The translations under genes were made by a program, and so were the position numbers. 64,000 bases of DNA from Maridesulfovibrio frigidus DSM 17176. Its GTDB lineage: Bacteria > Desulfobacterota > Desulfovibrionia > Desulfovibrionales > Desulfovibrionaceae. Shown here piece by piece: positions 50,332 to 59,529 of the stretch; the stretch's first letter is position 1; each line of letters begins with the position of its first letter. The notes under the pieces were generated by a model that ran no database searches, was not told the origin of the DNA, and worked only from the letters and a program-made list of their open reading frames with translations. The stretch lies in contig NZ_JONL01000002.1 of assembly GCF_000711735.1 (NCBI RefSeq), positions 248,001 to 312,000 of the forward strand, given 5' to 3'.

Positions 50332-51870
50332 ATGCCTACACATAGAAAAAAGAAGTTACTCATCATAGGTTGCGCTCAGCACAGCCATATTGAAGAATAC
50401 TTAAAAAGTGTTGATCATACCAATAATGAAACACATATCCTTGTACCGTACAGAGACTTAAACGGCTACAATGTTCCGAGTGCGACCTATTTTAGAGGTT
50501 CTTTCCACCCTTTCCTCTGGCCGCTTGTAAAAGTAATGTGTGCTTTTAGGCCGGATGAGGTCGTCATAGTCTGTGGACTGACGTATGATCATGATAATGT
50601 GGTCCATGCAGTTAAATTCTATTCAAATTTCAAAGATATTAAAATCAAAATATCTGTTAGAAATAACGAATCCGTAACGGACTCATTACCAACCCCTTCT
50701 CTAGTAAAAGAAATCGCAAAATGGGCTGGTTTGGGAGCAATTGCTCTTTTGGTTAAGGCTGCCAAGCCTTTTATCAAAATTCGGGCAGGAGAATTGTATT
50801 CAAGTCGCCTAGGCCATCTAGCCTTAGAATGCGAAATATACTTATCTGAAGCAGATCTCGGATATCACAACAAGAAGTATGACCTTTTCTATTTCAAAGA
50901 TGGAAAAGTTGCCAACAAAACCCTTGCACAGTTGTACTCTCTGCAAATGAATATTTCGGCCAAAAACCAATATGTTCTTGATGCACTCCGCAGATTTAAT
51001 CTCACCCCTGAGCACGAAGTAATTTTGAACACTCAGGTGATGAAACCAGTTCGAGACTCCCAATGTGTAATTCAACAAACTGAAAACCATATTGAATTTA
51101 CTTCAGAACAAGAAGAACGTGCCCAGAGGGAAATGGAATCTATGGGGCTAAATCAATCCCAAAAACATGTATGCATTTTTGGACGTGACTCTGCATATCT
51201 CGAGCAATCTTTTCCGGTTTTTAATGATTCAGACATGCAAGACTGTCGTGACATGGAAATAAACTGTTTTAAGTCAGGAGTAGAAGAGCTTCTTAACTTG
51301 AACTACAACGTTTTACGAATGGGGAGCATTGTTAAAGAACCTTTACAAGTAAATCACCCTAACTTCGTCGATTATGCCACAAGTGGAAAACGTTCGGACT
51401 TTATGGACATTTACCTGACGGCAAAATGTAAGTTTTTCGTAGGAATCCAAAGCGGCGTACAACAAGTAGCGAACGTATTTAGAGTTCCTTGCCTTCGAGT
51501 TAATGTTGTACGACTTGAAATAATTGAATATTGCTCTCCAGAAGATCAAGCTTTATTCAAACTTCACTGGTCTAAAAAAAAGAAACGATTCTTGAAAGTT
51601 AAAGAAATTGTTGAGTCAGGCATTGGTCTTTGGCCCATAGAAAGATATGCAAATTCCGACATAGAACTTATCGACAATACGGAAGATGAACTTATGGAAG
51701 CCGTCAAAGAAATGCATCACAGGGTGGAAGGAACTTGGCAGGTCCTCCCTGAAGATCTTGAACTTCAAAAAAGATATCATTCTTCTTTCAACGTTTCTAA
51801 ATATAATAGCCAGTTTAAAACCCCAATAAGCTCGTACTTTCTGCGTAAATACGCAAAGGAACTACTCTAA
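50332..51870 (+). CDS. Putative glycosyltransferase (TIGR04372-like)
   Basis: The 512-residue protein has no signal or membrane segment. In the second half, GRDSAYLEQSFPVFNDSDMQDCRDMEI, YNVLRMGSIVKEPL and DYATSGKRSDFMDIYLTAKCKFFVGIQSG match the TIGR04372 group of putative glycosyltransferases found in surface-polysaccharide loci. The N-terminal ~180 residues are less familiar. The tail has a basic Lys-rich stretch (LHWSKKKKRFLKVKE). It presumably transfers a sugar made by this locus. Its codon use looks more AT-rich than neighbours, which may hint at transfer. Confidence 0.75.
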   Translation: MPTHRKKKLLIIGCAQHSHIEEYLKSVDHTNNETHILVPYRDLNGYNVPSATYFRGSFHPFLWPLVKVMCAFRPDEVVIVCGLTYDHDNVVHAVKFYSNFKDIKIKISVRNNESVTDSLPTPSLVKEIAKWAGLGAIALLVKAAKPFIKIRAGELYSSRLGHLALECEIYLSEADLGYHNKKYDLFYFKDGKVANKTLAQLYSLQMNISAKNQYVLDALRRFNLTPEHEVILNTQVMKPVRDSQCVIQQTENHIEFTSEQEERAQREMESMGLNQSQKHVCIFGRDSAYLEQSFPVFNDSDMQDCRDMEINCFKSGVEELLNLNYNVLRMGSIVKEPLQVNHPNFVDYATSGKRSDFMDIYLTAKCKFFVGIQSGVQQVANVFRVPCLRVNVVRLEIIEYCSPEDQALFKLHWSKKKKRFLKVKEIVESGIGLWPIERYANSDIELIDNTEDELMEAVKEMHHRVEGTWQVLPEDLELQKRYHSSFNVSKYNSQFKTPISSYFLRKYAKELL

Positions 51871-51872
51871 AC

Positions 51873-53099
51873 ATGCATAAGGATAAAACAACCACTCCCA
51901 TAATCCTAGTACAAGCTGCATCCAGAGCATGGAGCGGAGCACCGGACTGGTGCATGAACGAAATTGACGGCCGCCCGGTTGTAGCCATTACTATTGAGAA
52001 TGGGTTGAAAGAATTTCCTAATGCGGACATTAGAATAATTGCGCCTGAATTCGATAGGGGCGGACGCTTGGATGATCTTCCGTCTATGTTTCCAGACAAT
52101 ACAATAAGCGTCTACTACGGATTCGATGCCAGTCCATTAGGTCGCATGATCGCGGCTCTTGAAGGTTTGGAGGATGACACTCTGGTTCTTCGTGTAGATG
52201 GTCTGCATTTTGGATGGTTACCGAAACACGGTGCCTCCATGCTGGAATCTGCTAAACAAAACAATTTGGACTGCATGAAAATGCCGGACGATTTTCCAAT
52301 ACAGCTCACCTCAGATGTATACAGACTGAGCGCACTGAAAAAAGTATCTGCCATGCTCAGCGAATTACCGGACGCTGGAATTTTCAAGATCCATCCAAAA
52401 TTTTTCATGTTCAAAAACACTGACAATTTCAAATCAGCTCACTACACAGACTACCCCCATGTTGCAGACTCTTGGCTTAAAACATGCCGTAAAATTGCAG
52501 AGGGAGTATACGTTGAAGGTAGAATGCTGGTGGGTAAAAACGAAGGCATCAAAGCTGGCGATCAGCTAACTTTCCACTATGAACTTGCGCTTGATTTTAT
52601 CACTCCGCAAGCAGAAATACTAGATTGCGCTTGCGGCCCCGGATACGGAGCGCGCATGCTAGCAGGTAAAGCAACTTCTGTTATCGCAGCTGACCTTGAC
52701 GCAGAAACGGTGAAAAATGCGGCGGCAGCCAGTGAGAATCCTGACAATCTTTTTTTCCAAACAGCCGATGCAACAGCGCTCGATTTTGCAGACAACTCCT
52801 TTGATGCGGTCACAAGCTTTGAAACGGTAGAGCACGTTGATCCCGTTCCATATTTCGCGGAAATGTACCGAGTGCTACAGCCCGGAGGATTCCTTATTTT
52901 AAGTACACCGCAAAACAGCCTAGGACACATTCCGGTTAACTCTCAGCACCGCAGGGAATTTTCTATAGATGAAATTACGGAGCTTGCTTCCAGATATTTT
53001 GACATTCATAAAATTATCGGAATTAAACAGGGACGAGTCATTTTCCCAGACGACTCAAAGGGGCAAAACACTTTTATGGTCTGCCAAAAACCGGAATAA
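51873..53099 (+). CDS. Fusion of a nucleotidyltransferase-like domain and a SAM methyltransferase
   Basis: The 408-residue protein has two halves. Residues ~8-195 resemble a cytidylyltransferase-like nucleotidyltransferase (PIILVQAASRAWSGAPDWCMNEIDGRPVVA, then IRIIAPEFDRGGRLDD), but the usual RxGSxR/K loop is altered to QAASRAWSGAP, so activity is uncertain. Residues ~230-408 are a class I methyltransferase with ILDCACGPGYGARML, DADLDAETV-type acidic loop and SFETVEHVDPVPYFAEMYRVLQPGG. One chain that both activates and methylates a sugar is plausible. It starts 2 bp after the preceding gene. Confidence 0.82.
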   Translation: MHKDKTTTPIILVQAASRAWSGAPDWCMNEIDGRPVVAITIENGLKEFPNADIRIIAPEFDRGGRLDDLPSMFPDNTISVYYGFDASPLGRMIAALEGLEDDTLVLRVDGLHFGWLPKHGASMLESAKQNNLDCMKMPDDFPIQLTSDVYRLSALKKVSAMLSELPDAGIFKIHPKFFMFKNTDNFKSAHYTDYPHVADSWLKTCRKIAEGVYVEGRMLVGKNEGIKAGDQLTFHYELALDFITPQAEILDCACGPGYGARMLAGKATSVIAADLDAETVKNAAAASENPDNLFFQTADATALDFADNSFDAVTSFETVEHVDPVPYFAEMYRVLQPGGFLILSTPQNSLGHIPVNSQHRREFSIDEITELASRYFDIHKIIGIKQGRVIFPDDSKGQNTFMVCQKPE

Positions 53100-53102
53100 A
53101 AA

Positions 53103-54338
53103 ATGAAAAAGATTTTAATCATGGTCGGAGCAGGACTTGAAACTATCCCAACCATAACCAGGGCTAAGCAAATGGGTATATACGTGGTAGCCACTGACCT
53201 GAACCCAGACGCGCCCGGCTTTGAACATGCAGATGAATCTATCATCGGATGCGTTTATACTCCCGAAAAAACGGTCGCTGCTCTTAAAATATGGGCGGCA
53301 AAAGGGGCCAAGCCTGATGGCGTTATGTGCGCGGCTGTTGACGCTCCCCATACAGTTGCGGCTGTCGCAAAAGAGTTTGGATTGCGCGCAGTCAGCACAG
53401 AAACTGCAGCCCTTGCCACCGATAAGCTTGCTATGAAAGATCGCTTCAAAGAAGTGGGTGTACCCATTCCTTGGTATAAAGAGATATTCAGCGCCGAAGA
53501 ATTGGAGCAAATCCTTAGCGAGCGCAAAGAATCCCTTGTGATAAAGCCTGTGGACAGCCGCGGAGCCAGAGGAGTGTTACGGCTAACTTATGGGTCAGAT
53601 AAAATGCCCGCCTCTGAATGGGCCTTTGAACAAGCGCAAAACGAGTCTCCCACGAAACGCGTCATGGTGGAAAGCTACCTTGATGGCCCACAGATCAGCA
53701 CCGAAGGTTTTGTGGTATGTGGAAAGGCTTACACGCCCGGATTCTCAGATAGAAACTACGAATTTTTAGATAAGTTTGCGCCCCACATAATCGAAAATGG
53801 TGGAGAGCTACCGTCCTTTCTACCGGATGACATCCAAGCAGCGGTGAAAGATCTTTCCGGAAAAGCAGCGATAGCTCTTGGTGTTGATCACGGTGTCGCA
53901 AAAGGGGACATGGTCGTTCACAACGGGAAGCCATACGTTATTGAAATGGCGGCTAGACTTTCGGGTGGATATTTTTGCTCGCACGAAATACCGTGGAATA
54001 CAGGAGTGGATTTTGTAGGAGTAGCAATCAAACTGGCCATGGGAGAAACGCCCGCGCCCGAAGAAATGATTCCTGAGTATCAAAAAGGGGTCGCCCAGCG
54101 CTACCTATTCCCAGAGCACGGCAAAGTTGTCGCCATTGACGGAGTAGAAGAAGCCAAAAAGATTGAAGGGCTCCGCATGGTTGAAATAAGATGTGAGATA
54201 GGCGAAACCATTCCTCCGACAACCAGCCACCCTGCCCGCGCAGGAGTAGTAATCGCAGTTGCAGATACTCGTGAGAATGCGCTTATAGCCGCCCAAAAAG
54301 CCGTCAACTGCATCAAAATAACTACAAACAAAATTTAG
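53103..54338 (+). CDS. ATP-grasp domain ligase (carbamoyl-phosphate synthase/PurK-like)
   Basis: The 411-residue protein has a pre-ATP-grasp Rossmann start (MKKILIMVGAGLETIPTITRAKQMG). The ATP-grasp core follows, with LVIKPVDSRGARGVLRL, VMVESYLDGPQISTEGFV and the metal-binding end DMVVHNGKPYVIEMAARLSGGYFCSHEI. Such enzymes join a carboxylate to an amine or thiol with ATP. In this locus it could attach an amino acid or another acid to an aminosugar. It lies 3 bp after the fusion gene and 2 bp before the GH57-like gene, so it is in the same transcript. Substrate unknown. Confidence 0.87.
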   Translation: MKKILIMVGAGLETIPTITRAKQMGIYVVATDLNPDAPGFEHADESIIGCVYTPEKTVAALKIWAAKGAKPDGVMCAAVDAPHTVAAVAKEFGLRAVSTETAALATDKLAMKDRFKEVGVPIPWYKEIFSAEELEQILSERKESLVIKPVDSRGARGVLRLTYGSDKMPASEWAFEQAQNESPTKRVMVESYLDGPQISTEGFVVCGKAYTPGFSDRNYEFLDKFAPHIIENGGELPSFLPDDIQAAVKDLSGKAAIALGVDHGVAKGDMVVHNGKPYVIEMAARLSGGYFCSHEIPWNTGVDFVGVAIKLAMGETPAPEEMIPEYQKGVAQRYLFPEHGKVVAIDGVEEAKKIEGLRMVEIRCEIGETIPPTTSHPARAGVVIAVADTRENALIAAQKAVNCIKITTNKI

Positions 54339-54340
54339 TC

Positions 54341-56296
54341 ATGAAACATTTTGCGATATTTCATCTCAATCTGATGTTCTCCTCCATTCCGGTAGAAAGC
54401 AGGCCTGAAGTCATAGAACGTTGCTATTGGCCTTTATTAAGACTCATCGAAGATGAAGCTTTTCCACTTGGGATTGAAGCGTCAGCCATAACTCTTGAAA
54501 TAATCCAAAAGCTTGATCCGGCATGGATCGACAAATTTAGCAGCCTGCTTAATTCCAAAAAATGTGAATTCATAGGTAGCGGATATGGGCAGGTAATCGG
54601 CCCTCTTGTTCCAGCATCTGTGAATAAAGCAAACCTTCGAATCGGCAACCAAGTATATCAAGAAATTTTAGGCCTAACTCCCGTAATTGCGCTCGTGAAT
54701 GAGCAAGCATGGTCCGCGGGCCTTGTCGCTCATTACCTCGAGGCCGGATACGAAGGCGTATTCATGGATTATGACAATCCTGCCCGCTTTGCAGAAAATT
54801 GGGACGCTCGACTTCAACATTTCCCGCAACGGGCGCTAGGAGTTTTCGGGGAATCTATCCCCATTATATGGAGCCGCTCCATGATATTCCAGAAGCTGCA
54901 ACGCCTCGTACATGGCGACTTGGAATTACCTGAGTACCTAGATTATATAGAGAACATGGGTACAGGCGACGGCTGGCTGCCCATTTATGGTAACGACGCA
55001 GAAATATTTGATTTCAGACCGGGGAGATACAAAACCGAAGCGGTACCAAGCGAGGAAAGCGAATGGAATCGTATTTCAAAAGCTTTTAATGCTCTGCGCG
55101 ATAGGAACCATAATTTTTACTTGCCTTCTCAAGTTTTGAACGACCTTGATCACAAGCATGCAGGAAGAGAACTAGTTTTAAGTTCAGCCCAGCAGCCTGT
55201 GCCTGTAAAAAAACAGAGCAAATATAATCTAACCCGCTGGGCGGTAAGCGGAAAGAATGACTTTTTTATAAACTCGCTATGCCGCGCCATTGCCGCCATT
55301 TTGGAAAAGGCAGATCAGTCTATCGCCTCTACAGAAGAAAAATGGCAGGAGCTTTGCTTTTGCTGGTCCAGTGATTTCCGAACACATATTACGCAAGGCA
55401 GATTTAATAGTATGACTCAAAGGCTGAGCAAACTAGCAGAGTCAGTTGGAGCTTCGGTAGGAGGTCCGCAATTTGATGTTCAAGGTGACAATTCTAACCA
55501 CAAGGGACGCCTTTTATCCATCGAAACACCATCGACAACAGTTACTTTAAACACGGCAAAAGGGCTGGCTATACACAAAGCCGGCTTTGCTGATCACGGT
55601 CATATCCCTTTGTTCGGAACGAAGGAACATGGCTATTTTAATGATATTGATTTGGGCGCGGACTTCTTTTCCGGTCATCTGATAATTGAGGGGCCCGGAA
55701 GTCCGAAGGAAACGGATCTTTGCAACATCGCGCCCAAGATATTGGAACTGGACGAATACACACAAATTTCATGCGGCATTGAAATTCATCAGGGACACCT
55801 TGATAAGGCCGTTAGAATCCACAAGGACAAGCCGCAGATTGATATACTTTACCGATTCAATTTTACAGCAAGACCACAAGGAATTATCAGGCTTGGACAC
55901 ATTACTTTAATGACCGACCAGTTAAGATCGGATGGACTGTTCTACAAAGTCGCAAATGGAGGGAAAAGCGAGACTTTCTCCTTAAAAGGGAAAACCTTTG
56001 ACCATAGCAATAATGTATCTTTTTTGGTATCGTCCTCCCAAGCAACGGGAATGACCAATTCATCTTTGGTCCTTGGGGGAGAAGAAAGATCTCTCGAAAT
56101 TACTCCCATAATGCGAGAACATGCATTTATTGCTATGTTAACATGCCGTCAAACGACGCCTTCTCCATTTGTGCGGGTATCCTTTTCTATGCAGGAAATG
56201 GATGAAACGTGCACTAATTCGGCATGTGGCGATGATCAATATAATTTTTCTACCGGATTCAGCATTAAGCCGAATTCAAAAACAGGCAGCGTATAA
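54341..56296 (+). CDS. Glycoside hydrolase family 57-like protein
   Basis: The 651-residue protein has no signal peptide. Its N-terminal (beta/alpha)7-barrel-like half shows GH57-type landmarks: FHLNLMFSS (7-15), a likely nucleophile Glu121 in LVNEQAWSAG, and a likely acid Asp219 in YGNDAEIFDFRPGRY. The C-terminal half (about 380-640) is a beta-rich domain. GH57 members are amylases, branching enzymes or galactosidases, and several resembling this one occur in surface-glycan loci with no known role. A cytoplasmic glycosidase inside a sugar-assembly locus is unexpected. It could trim or remodel a lipid-linked glycan. Confidence 0.8.
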   Translation: MKHFAIFHLNLMFSSIPVESRPEVIERCYWPLLRLIEDEAFPLGIEASAITLEIIQKLDPAWIDKFSSLLNSKKCEFIGSGYGQVIGPLVPASVNKANLRIGNQVYQEILGLTPVIALVNEQAWSAGLVAHYLEAGYEGVFMDYDNPARFAENWDARLQHFPQRALGVFGESIPIIWSRSMIFQKLQRLVHGDLELPEYLDYIENMGTGDGWLPIYGNDAEIFDFRPGRYKTEAVPSEESEWNRISKAFNALRDRNHNFYLPSQVLNDLDHKHAGRELVLSSAQQPVPVKKQSKYNLTRWAVSGKNDFFINSLCRAIAAILEKADQSIASTEEKWQELCFCWSSDFRTHITQGRFNSMTQRLSKLAESVGASVGGPQFDVQGDNSNHKGRLLSIETPSTTVTLNTAKGLAIHKAGFADHGHIPLFGTKEHGYFNDIDLGADFFSGHLIIEGPGSPKETDLCNIAPKILELDEYTQISCGIEIHQGHLDKAVRIHKDKPQIDILYRFNFTARPQGIIRLGHITLMTDQLRSDGLFYKVANGGKSETFSLKGKTFDHSNNVSFLVSSSQATGMTNSSLVLGGEERSLEITPIMREHAFIAMLTCRQTTPSPFVRVSFSMQEMDETCTNSACGDDQYNFSTGFSIKPNSKTGSV

Positions 56297-57268
56297 ATGT
56301 TTAATGACAAATCAATTTTAGTAACTGGTGGGACAGGCTCCTTCGGTCAGAAATTTGTTGAAATGACACTAAACAAATATCATCCCAAAAGGCTTGTTAT
56401 TTTCAGCAGAGATGAGCTTAAACAGCATGAAATGCAGCAAAAATTTTCTCCTGAAGATTACCCTTGCTTGCGCTATTTCCTCGGGGACGTGCGCGACGCG
56501 GACCGCTTGCGCAGGGCATTCAATAAAATCGACATTGTCATCCACGCAGCAGCTTTAAAGCAAGTTCCAGCTTGTGAATACAACCCCTATGAGGCTGTTA
56601 AGACCAACATCCTCGGGGCTCAGAATATTATTGAGGCTGCAATTGATAAACAAGTATCTCGTGTAATAGCTCTCAGCACCGACAAAGCCGCCAATCCAGT
56701 AAATCTATATGGCGCTACGAAGCTCTGCTCAGACAAACTTTTCATTAACGGCAACAGTTATGCAGGACAGGATTCAACAAGGTTTGCAGTGGTCCGCTAT
56801 GGTAACGTACTTGGCAGCAGAGGAAGCGTTGTCCCTCGTTTTCTGGCAGCAAAAGAAACCGGTACAGTACGCATTACCCATCCCGCCATGACCCGCTTCT
56901 GGATCACCCTTGATGACGCAATTAAATTTGTCGTCAACAGCCTTGAAGTGATGCAAGGGGGCGAAATTTTCATTCCAAAATTACCAAGCATGCGCGTAGA
57001 CGATATGGCAAAAGCCCTTTGCCCTGAATGTGAAATGAATATTACGGGGATACGACCGGGCGAAAAAATGCACGAAATCATGGTTCCCATGAACGAGGCA
57101 CGCAACACTTTTGAGTTTGAAGATTATTACATAATTCAACCTGCTTACCGCTTTTTTGAGCGAGCAAAATCACATTGTTCAGGGTTAGCCGTAGCAGAGG
57201 ATTTTGAATACAGTTCTGACAACAACGATAAGTGGCTCAGCAAAGAAGACTTACTTAATCTGGTGTAA
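56297..57268 (+). CDS. pseB: UDP-N-acetylglucosamine 4,6-dehydratase (inverting) PseB
   Basis: The 323-residue extended SDR has TGGTGSFGQKFVEM (10-23), ALKQVPACEYNPYEAVKTN, STDKAANPVNLYGATK and RYGNVLGSRGSVVPRF, which are diagnostic of PseB/FlaA1 dehydratases. It makes UDP-2-acetamido-2,6-dideoxy-beta-L-arabino-hexos-4-ulose, the first step to pseudaminic acid. It starts immediately after the GH57-like gene and precedes pseC by 3 bp. Confidence 0.96.
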   Translation: MFNDKSILVTGGTGSFGQKFVEMTLNKYHPKRLVIFSRDELKQHEMQQKFSPEDYPCLRYFLGDVRDADRLRRAFNKIDIVIHAAALKQVPACEYNPYEAVKTNILGAQNIIEAAIDKQVSRVIALSTDKAANPVNLYGATKLCSDKLFINGNSYAGQDSTRFAVVRYGNVLGSRGSVVPRFLAAKETGTVRITHPAMTRFWITLDDAIKFVVNSLEVMQGGEIFIPKLPSMRVDDMAKALCPECEMNITGIRPGEKMHEIMVPMNEARNTFEFEDYYIIQPAYRFFERAKSHCSGLAVAEDFEYSSDNNDKWLSKEDLLNLV

Positions 57269-57271
57269 AAA

Positions 57272-58405
57272 ATGATTCCTTACGGCAAGCATATTATTGA
57301 TGAAGATGATATTTCCGAAGTAGTTAAAGTCCTGCGCGGAGATTGGCTTACAACTGGCCCAATTGTCACAGATTTTGAAAACGGTGTAGCAAAGTACATC
57401 GGAGTAAAAGAAGCTGTTGCAGTTTCAAGTGGAACGGCAGCTCTACACGCAGCAATGCATGCTCTTGAAATCAAGCCCGGCGATGAAGTCATCGTCTCCC
57501 CACTGACCTTTGCCGCCTCTGCAAACTGCGTAGTGTACATGGGCGCAACTCCGGTTTTTGCAGATGTTAACGCGGACACCCTACTCATAGACCCCGAAAG
57601 CGTTATCCAGAAAATAACACAAAAAACACGAGCAATCATTGCTGTCGATTACGCTGGGCAGACTTGCGACTACAAAGCTCTTAAATCCATTTGTGAAGCG
57701 CACAATCTCAAGCTTGTAGGCGACTGCTGCCACTCTATCGGTGCAAAAGATGAAGACGGCAACACAGCCGGTTCGCTAGCTGATATTTCTGTACTAAGCT
57801 TTCACCCAGTAAAGCACATAACCACAGGTGAAGGTGGAATGGCTCTTACGGACGACCCAGAACTAGCTAAAAGAATGCGATCTTTCCGCAGTCACGGTAT
57901 TAATATTGATGCCTCCGCCCGCTTAGAAAAATGTACATGGGTCTACGAGATGCAGGAGTTAGGATATAACTACCGCATAACTGACATCCAGTGCGCTCTT
58001 GGGCTCAGCCAGCTAAAAAAGCTGGATAATTTTTTAGAAATACGCCGTAAATATGCAGCCAAATACAGATTTCTATTTCTAAATCATTACGAGATTACCC
58101 CCCTTAGAATTAAAAAAGGCGTTCAGCATGCCTTCCATCTTTATGTTGTAAAAGTTCCAGCTCACAAGAGAAAAGCTGCCTTTGAAGAAATGCGCAACCA
58201 GGGATTCGGCGTTAATGTTCATTACATACCTGTGCATTATCATCCATATTATATGAATAATTTCAAAACAGGGACCGGACTTTGCCCGGTTGCAGAAGAA
58301 GCTTACGAAGGACTTATGACTCTACCGTTACATCCCGGAATGACAGAACGGCAGGTTGATTCCTGCGCCAAAGCACTTGATACCATTCTTAAAGCCTGTT
58401 CATGA
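57272..58405 (+). CDS. pseC: UDP-4-amino-4,6-dideoxy-N-acetyl-beta-L-altrosamine transaminase PseC
   Basis: The 377-residue DegT/DnrJ/EryC1-type PLP aminotransferase has the PLP lysine Lys181 in SFHPVKHITTGEGGM and Asp126 in AVDYAGQ. It adds an amino group at C4 of the PseB product. It follows pseB directly, and its stop overlaps the sialidase-like gene start by 4 bp. The next step needs PseH, which I did not find in this window. Confidence 0.95.
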   Translation: MIPYGKHIIDEDDISEVVKVLRGDWLTTGPIVTDFENGVAKYIGVKEAVAVSSGTAALHAAMHALEIKPGDEVIVSPLTFAASANCVVYMGATPVFADVNADTLLIDPESVIQKITQKTRAIIAVDYAGQTCDYKALKSICEAHNLKLVGDCCHSIGAKDEDGNTAGSLADISVLSFHPVKHITTGEGGMALTDDPELAKRMRSFRSHGINIDASARLEKCTWVYEMQELGYNYRITDIQCALGLSQLKKLDNFLEIRRKYAAKYRFLFLNHYEITPLRIKKGVQHAFHLYVVKVPAHKRKAAFEEMRNQGFGVNVHYIPVHYHPYYMNNFKTGTGLCPVAEEAYEGLMTLPLHPGMTERQVDSCAKALDTILKACS

Positions 58406-59424
58406 GCAATATGAAGCGCCCAAAACTTTCAGTAAAAATACTAGATACCAAACGTATCACACCGCTTGAATGGGATGGCTACCAATCCTTCCCGACCATA
58501 ACAAAGGTCGGAAGCGACTTACTTGTAGGCTTTCGTAGAGCTGTAAACATCCACCCAAGTCTGCGCAACGTCATGGATCACGGAATGGCGGGGGATGTTT
58601 ACACCACTCGTTCAAGTGATGATGGACAAAATTTTGACCAGCCTGAATTAGTCATCAACCACGCCACGGATCACACGAACGAGCATGACGGACTTGTCAC
58701 GGCACTGGGCGACAACCGCGTTGCGTTAATTACGCGCACGCATTCCTCCGAGCTGAGAGAAAACTATTTATCACTCAGCTCAAATGGCGGCGTTACGTTT
58801 CAAGAGCGGAAACCGCTCAATCTACCTCCGGGAGAATGGGCATCCTTCGGACATTTAATTCCCACACTCGACGGCACAAAATTAATAGGGACGTTTTATA
58901 ACGGACAGGGAAGCGGCACATTCAGACTCGATCCAGAAACCATGGAATTTTCTGACAAAGGATTCATGTTCAAATTCAGCGACCAGAATTACAGACTGAA
59001 TGAAACGTCCATTGTACGTCTAAAATCCGGCAGAATTGTCGCATTGATAAGACAACAGCCATGTTACGAGGGAATCTTTAAATCACATTCGGATGATGAC
59101 GGACTCACATGGTCCGCCCCTGAGCCTATCGGACTTTATGGCGAAGCCCCGGCATTATTACTTATGCCGGACGAATCCATCCTGATGATTTACCGGGGCA
59201 TGATCCGTAAGAATCGCAAATGCCGCGTAGCCCTTTCCATATCACGGGATCACGGCGAAACATGGAGTTGGCCCGAAACTCTTGCATGGTACAAAGGTGG
59301 ACGATTTCACGGGGGATACGGAGATTTGGCTTTGAATTCTAAAGGGCAGGTTGTGGCGGTTTATTATATTTCTAGAAAGTATGAAGCTCCAACTGTGGAA
59401 CGAATATTGCTTACAACTGAATAG
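58402..59424 (+). CDS. Sialidase-fold protein with four Asp boxes, cytoplasmic
   Basis: The 340-residue beta-propeller protein carries four Asp-box (SxDxGxxW/F) motifs at residues 71-78 (SSDDGQNF), 126-133 (SSNGGVTF), 230-237 (SDDDGLTW) and 281-288 (SRDHGETW). There is no signal peptide. The FRIP-type arginine region is represented only by VGFRRAV near 43, so catalytic identity is unproven. It overlaps pseC by 4 bp. It could cleave or bind a nonulosonate-containing product of the pse pathway, or be a non-enzymatic sugar-binding propeller. Confidence 0.82.
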   Translation: MSNMKRPKLSVKILDTKRITPLEWDGYQSFPTITKVGSDLLVGFRRAVNIHPSLRNVMDHGMAGDVYTTRSSDDGQNFDQPELVINHATDHTNEHDGLVTALGDNRVALITRTHSSELRENYLSLSSNGGVTFQERKPLNLPPGEWASFGHLIPTLDGTKLIGTFYNGQGSGTFRLDPETMEFSDKGFMFKFSDQNYRLNETSIVRLKSGRIVALIRQQPCYEGIFKSHSDDDGLTWSAPEPIGLYGEAPALLLMPDESILMIYRGMIRKNRKCRVALSISRDHGETWSWPETLAWYKGGRFHGGYGDLALNSKGQVVAVYYISRKYEAPTVERILLTTE

Positions 59425-59529
59425 CTTTAACTCTCTAATTGTAAGAGTTCTACAGTAAAGTGGCACAGAGACACCAAACTTAATAAATTATATTTTTTAA
59501 AACTTTATTCAATAACTAAAGAGGTTCTA

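Noticed and set aside
59461-59475. TGGCAC element ahead of the radical SAM gene at 59530 as a sigma-54 promoter
   Set aside because: The downstream GC at the required 12-bp offset is absent (CC instead) and the TTG is missing.
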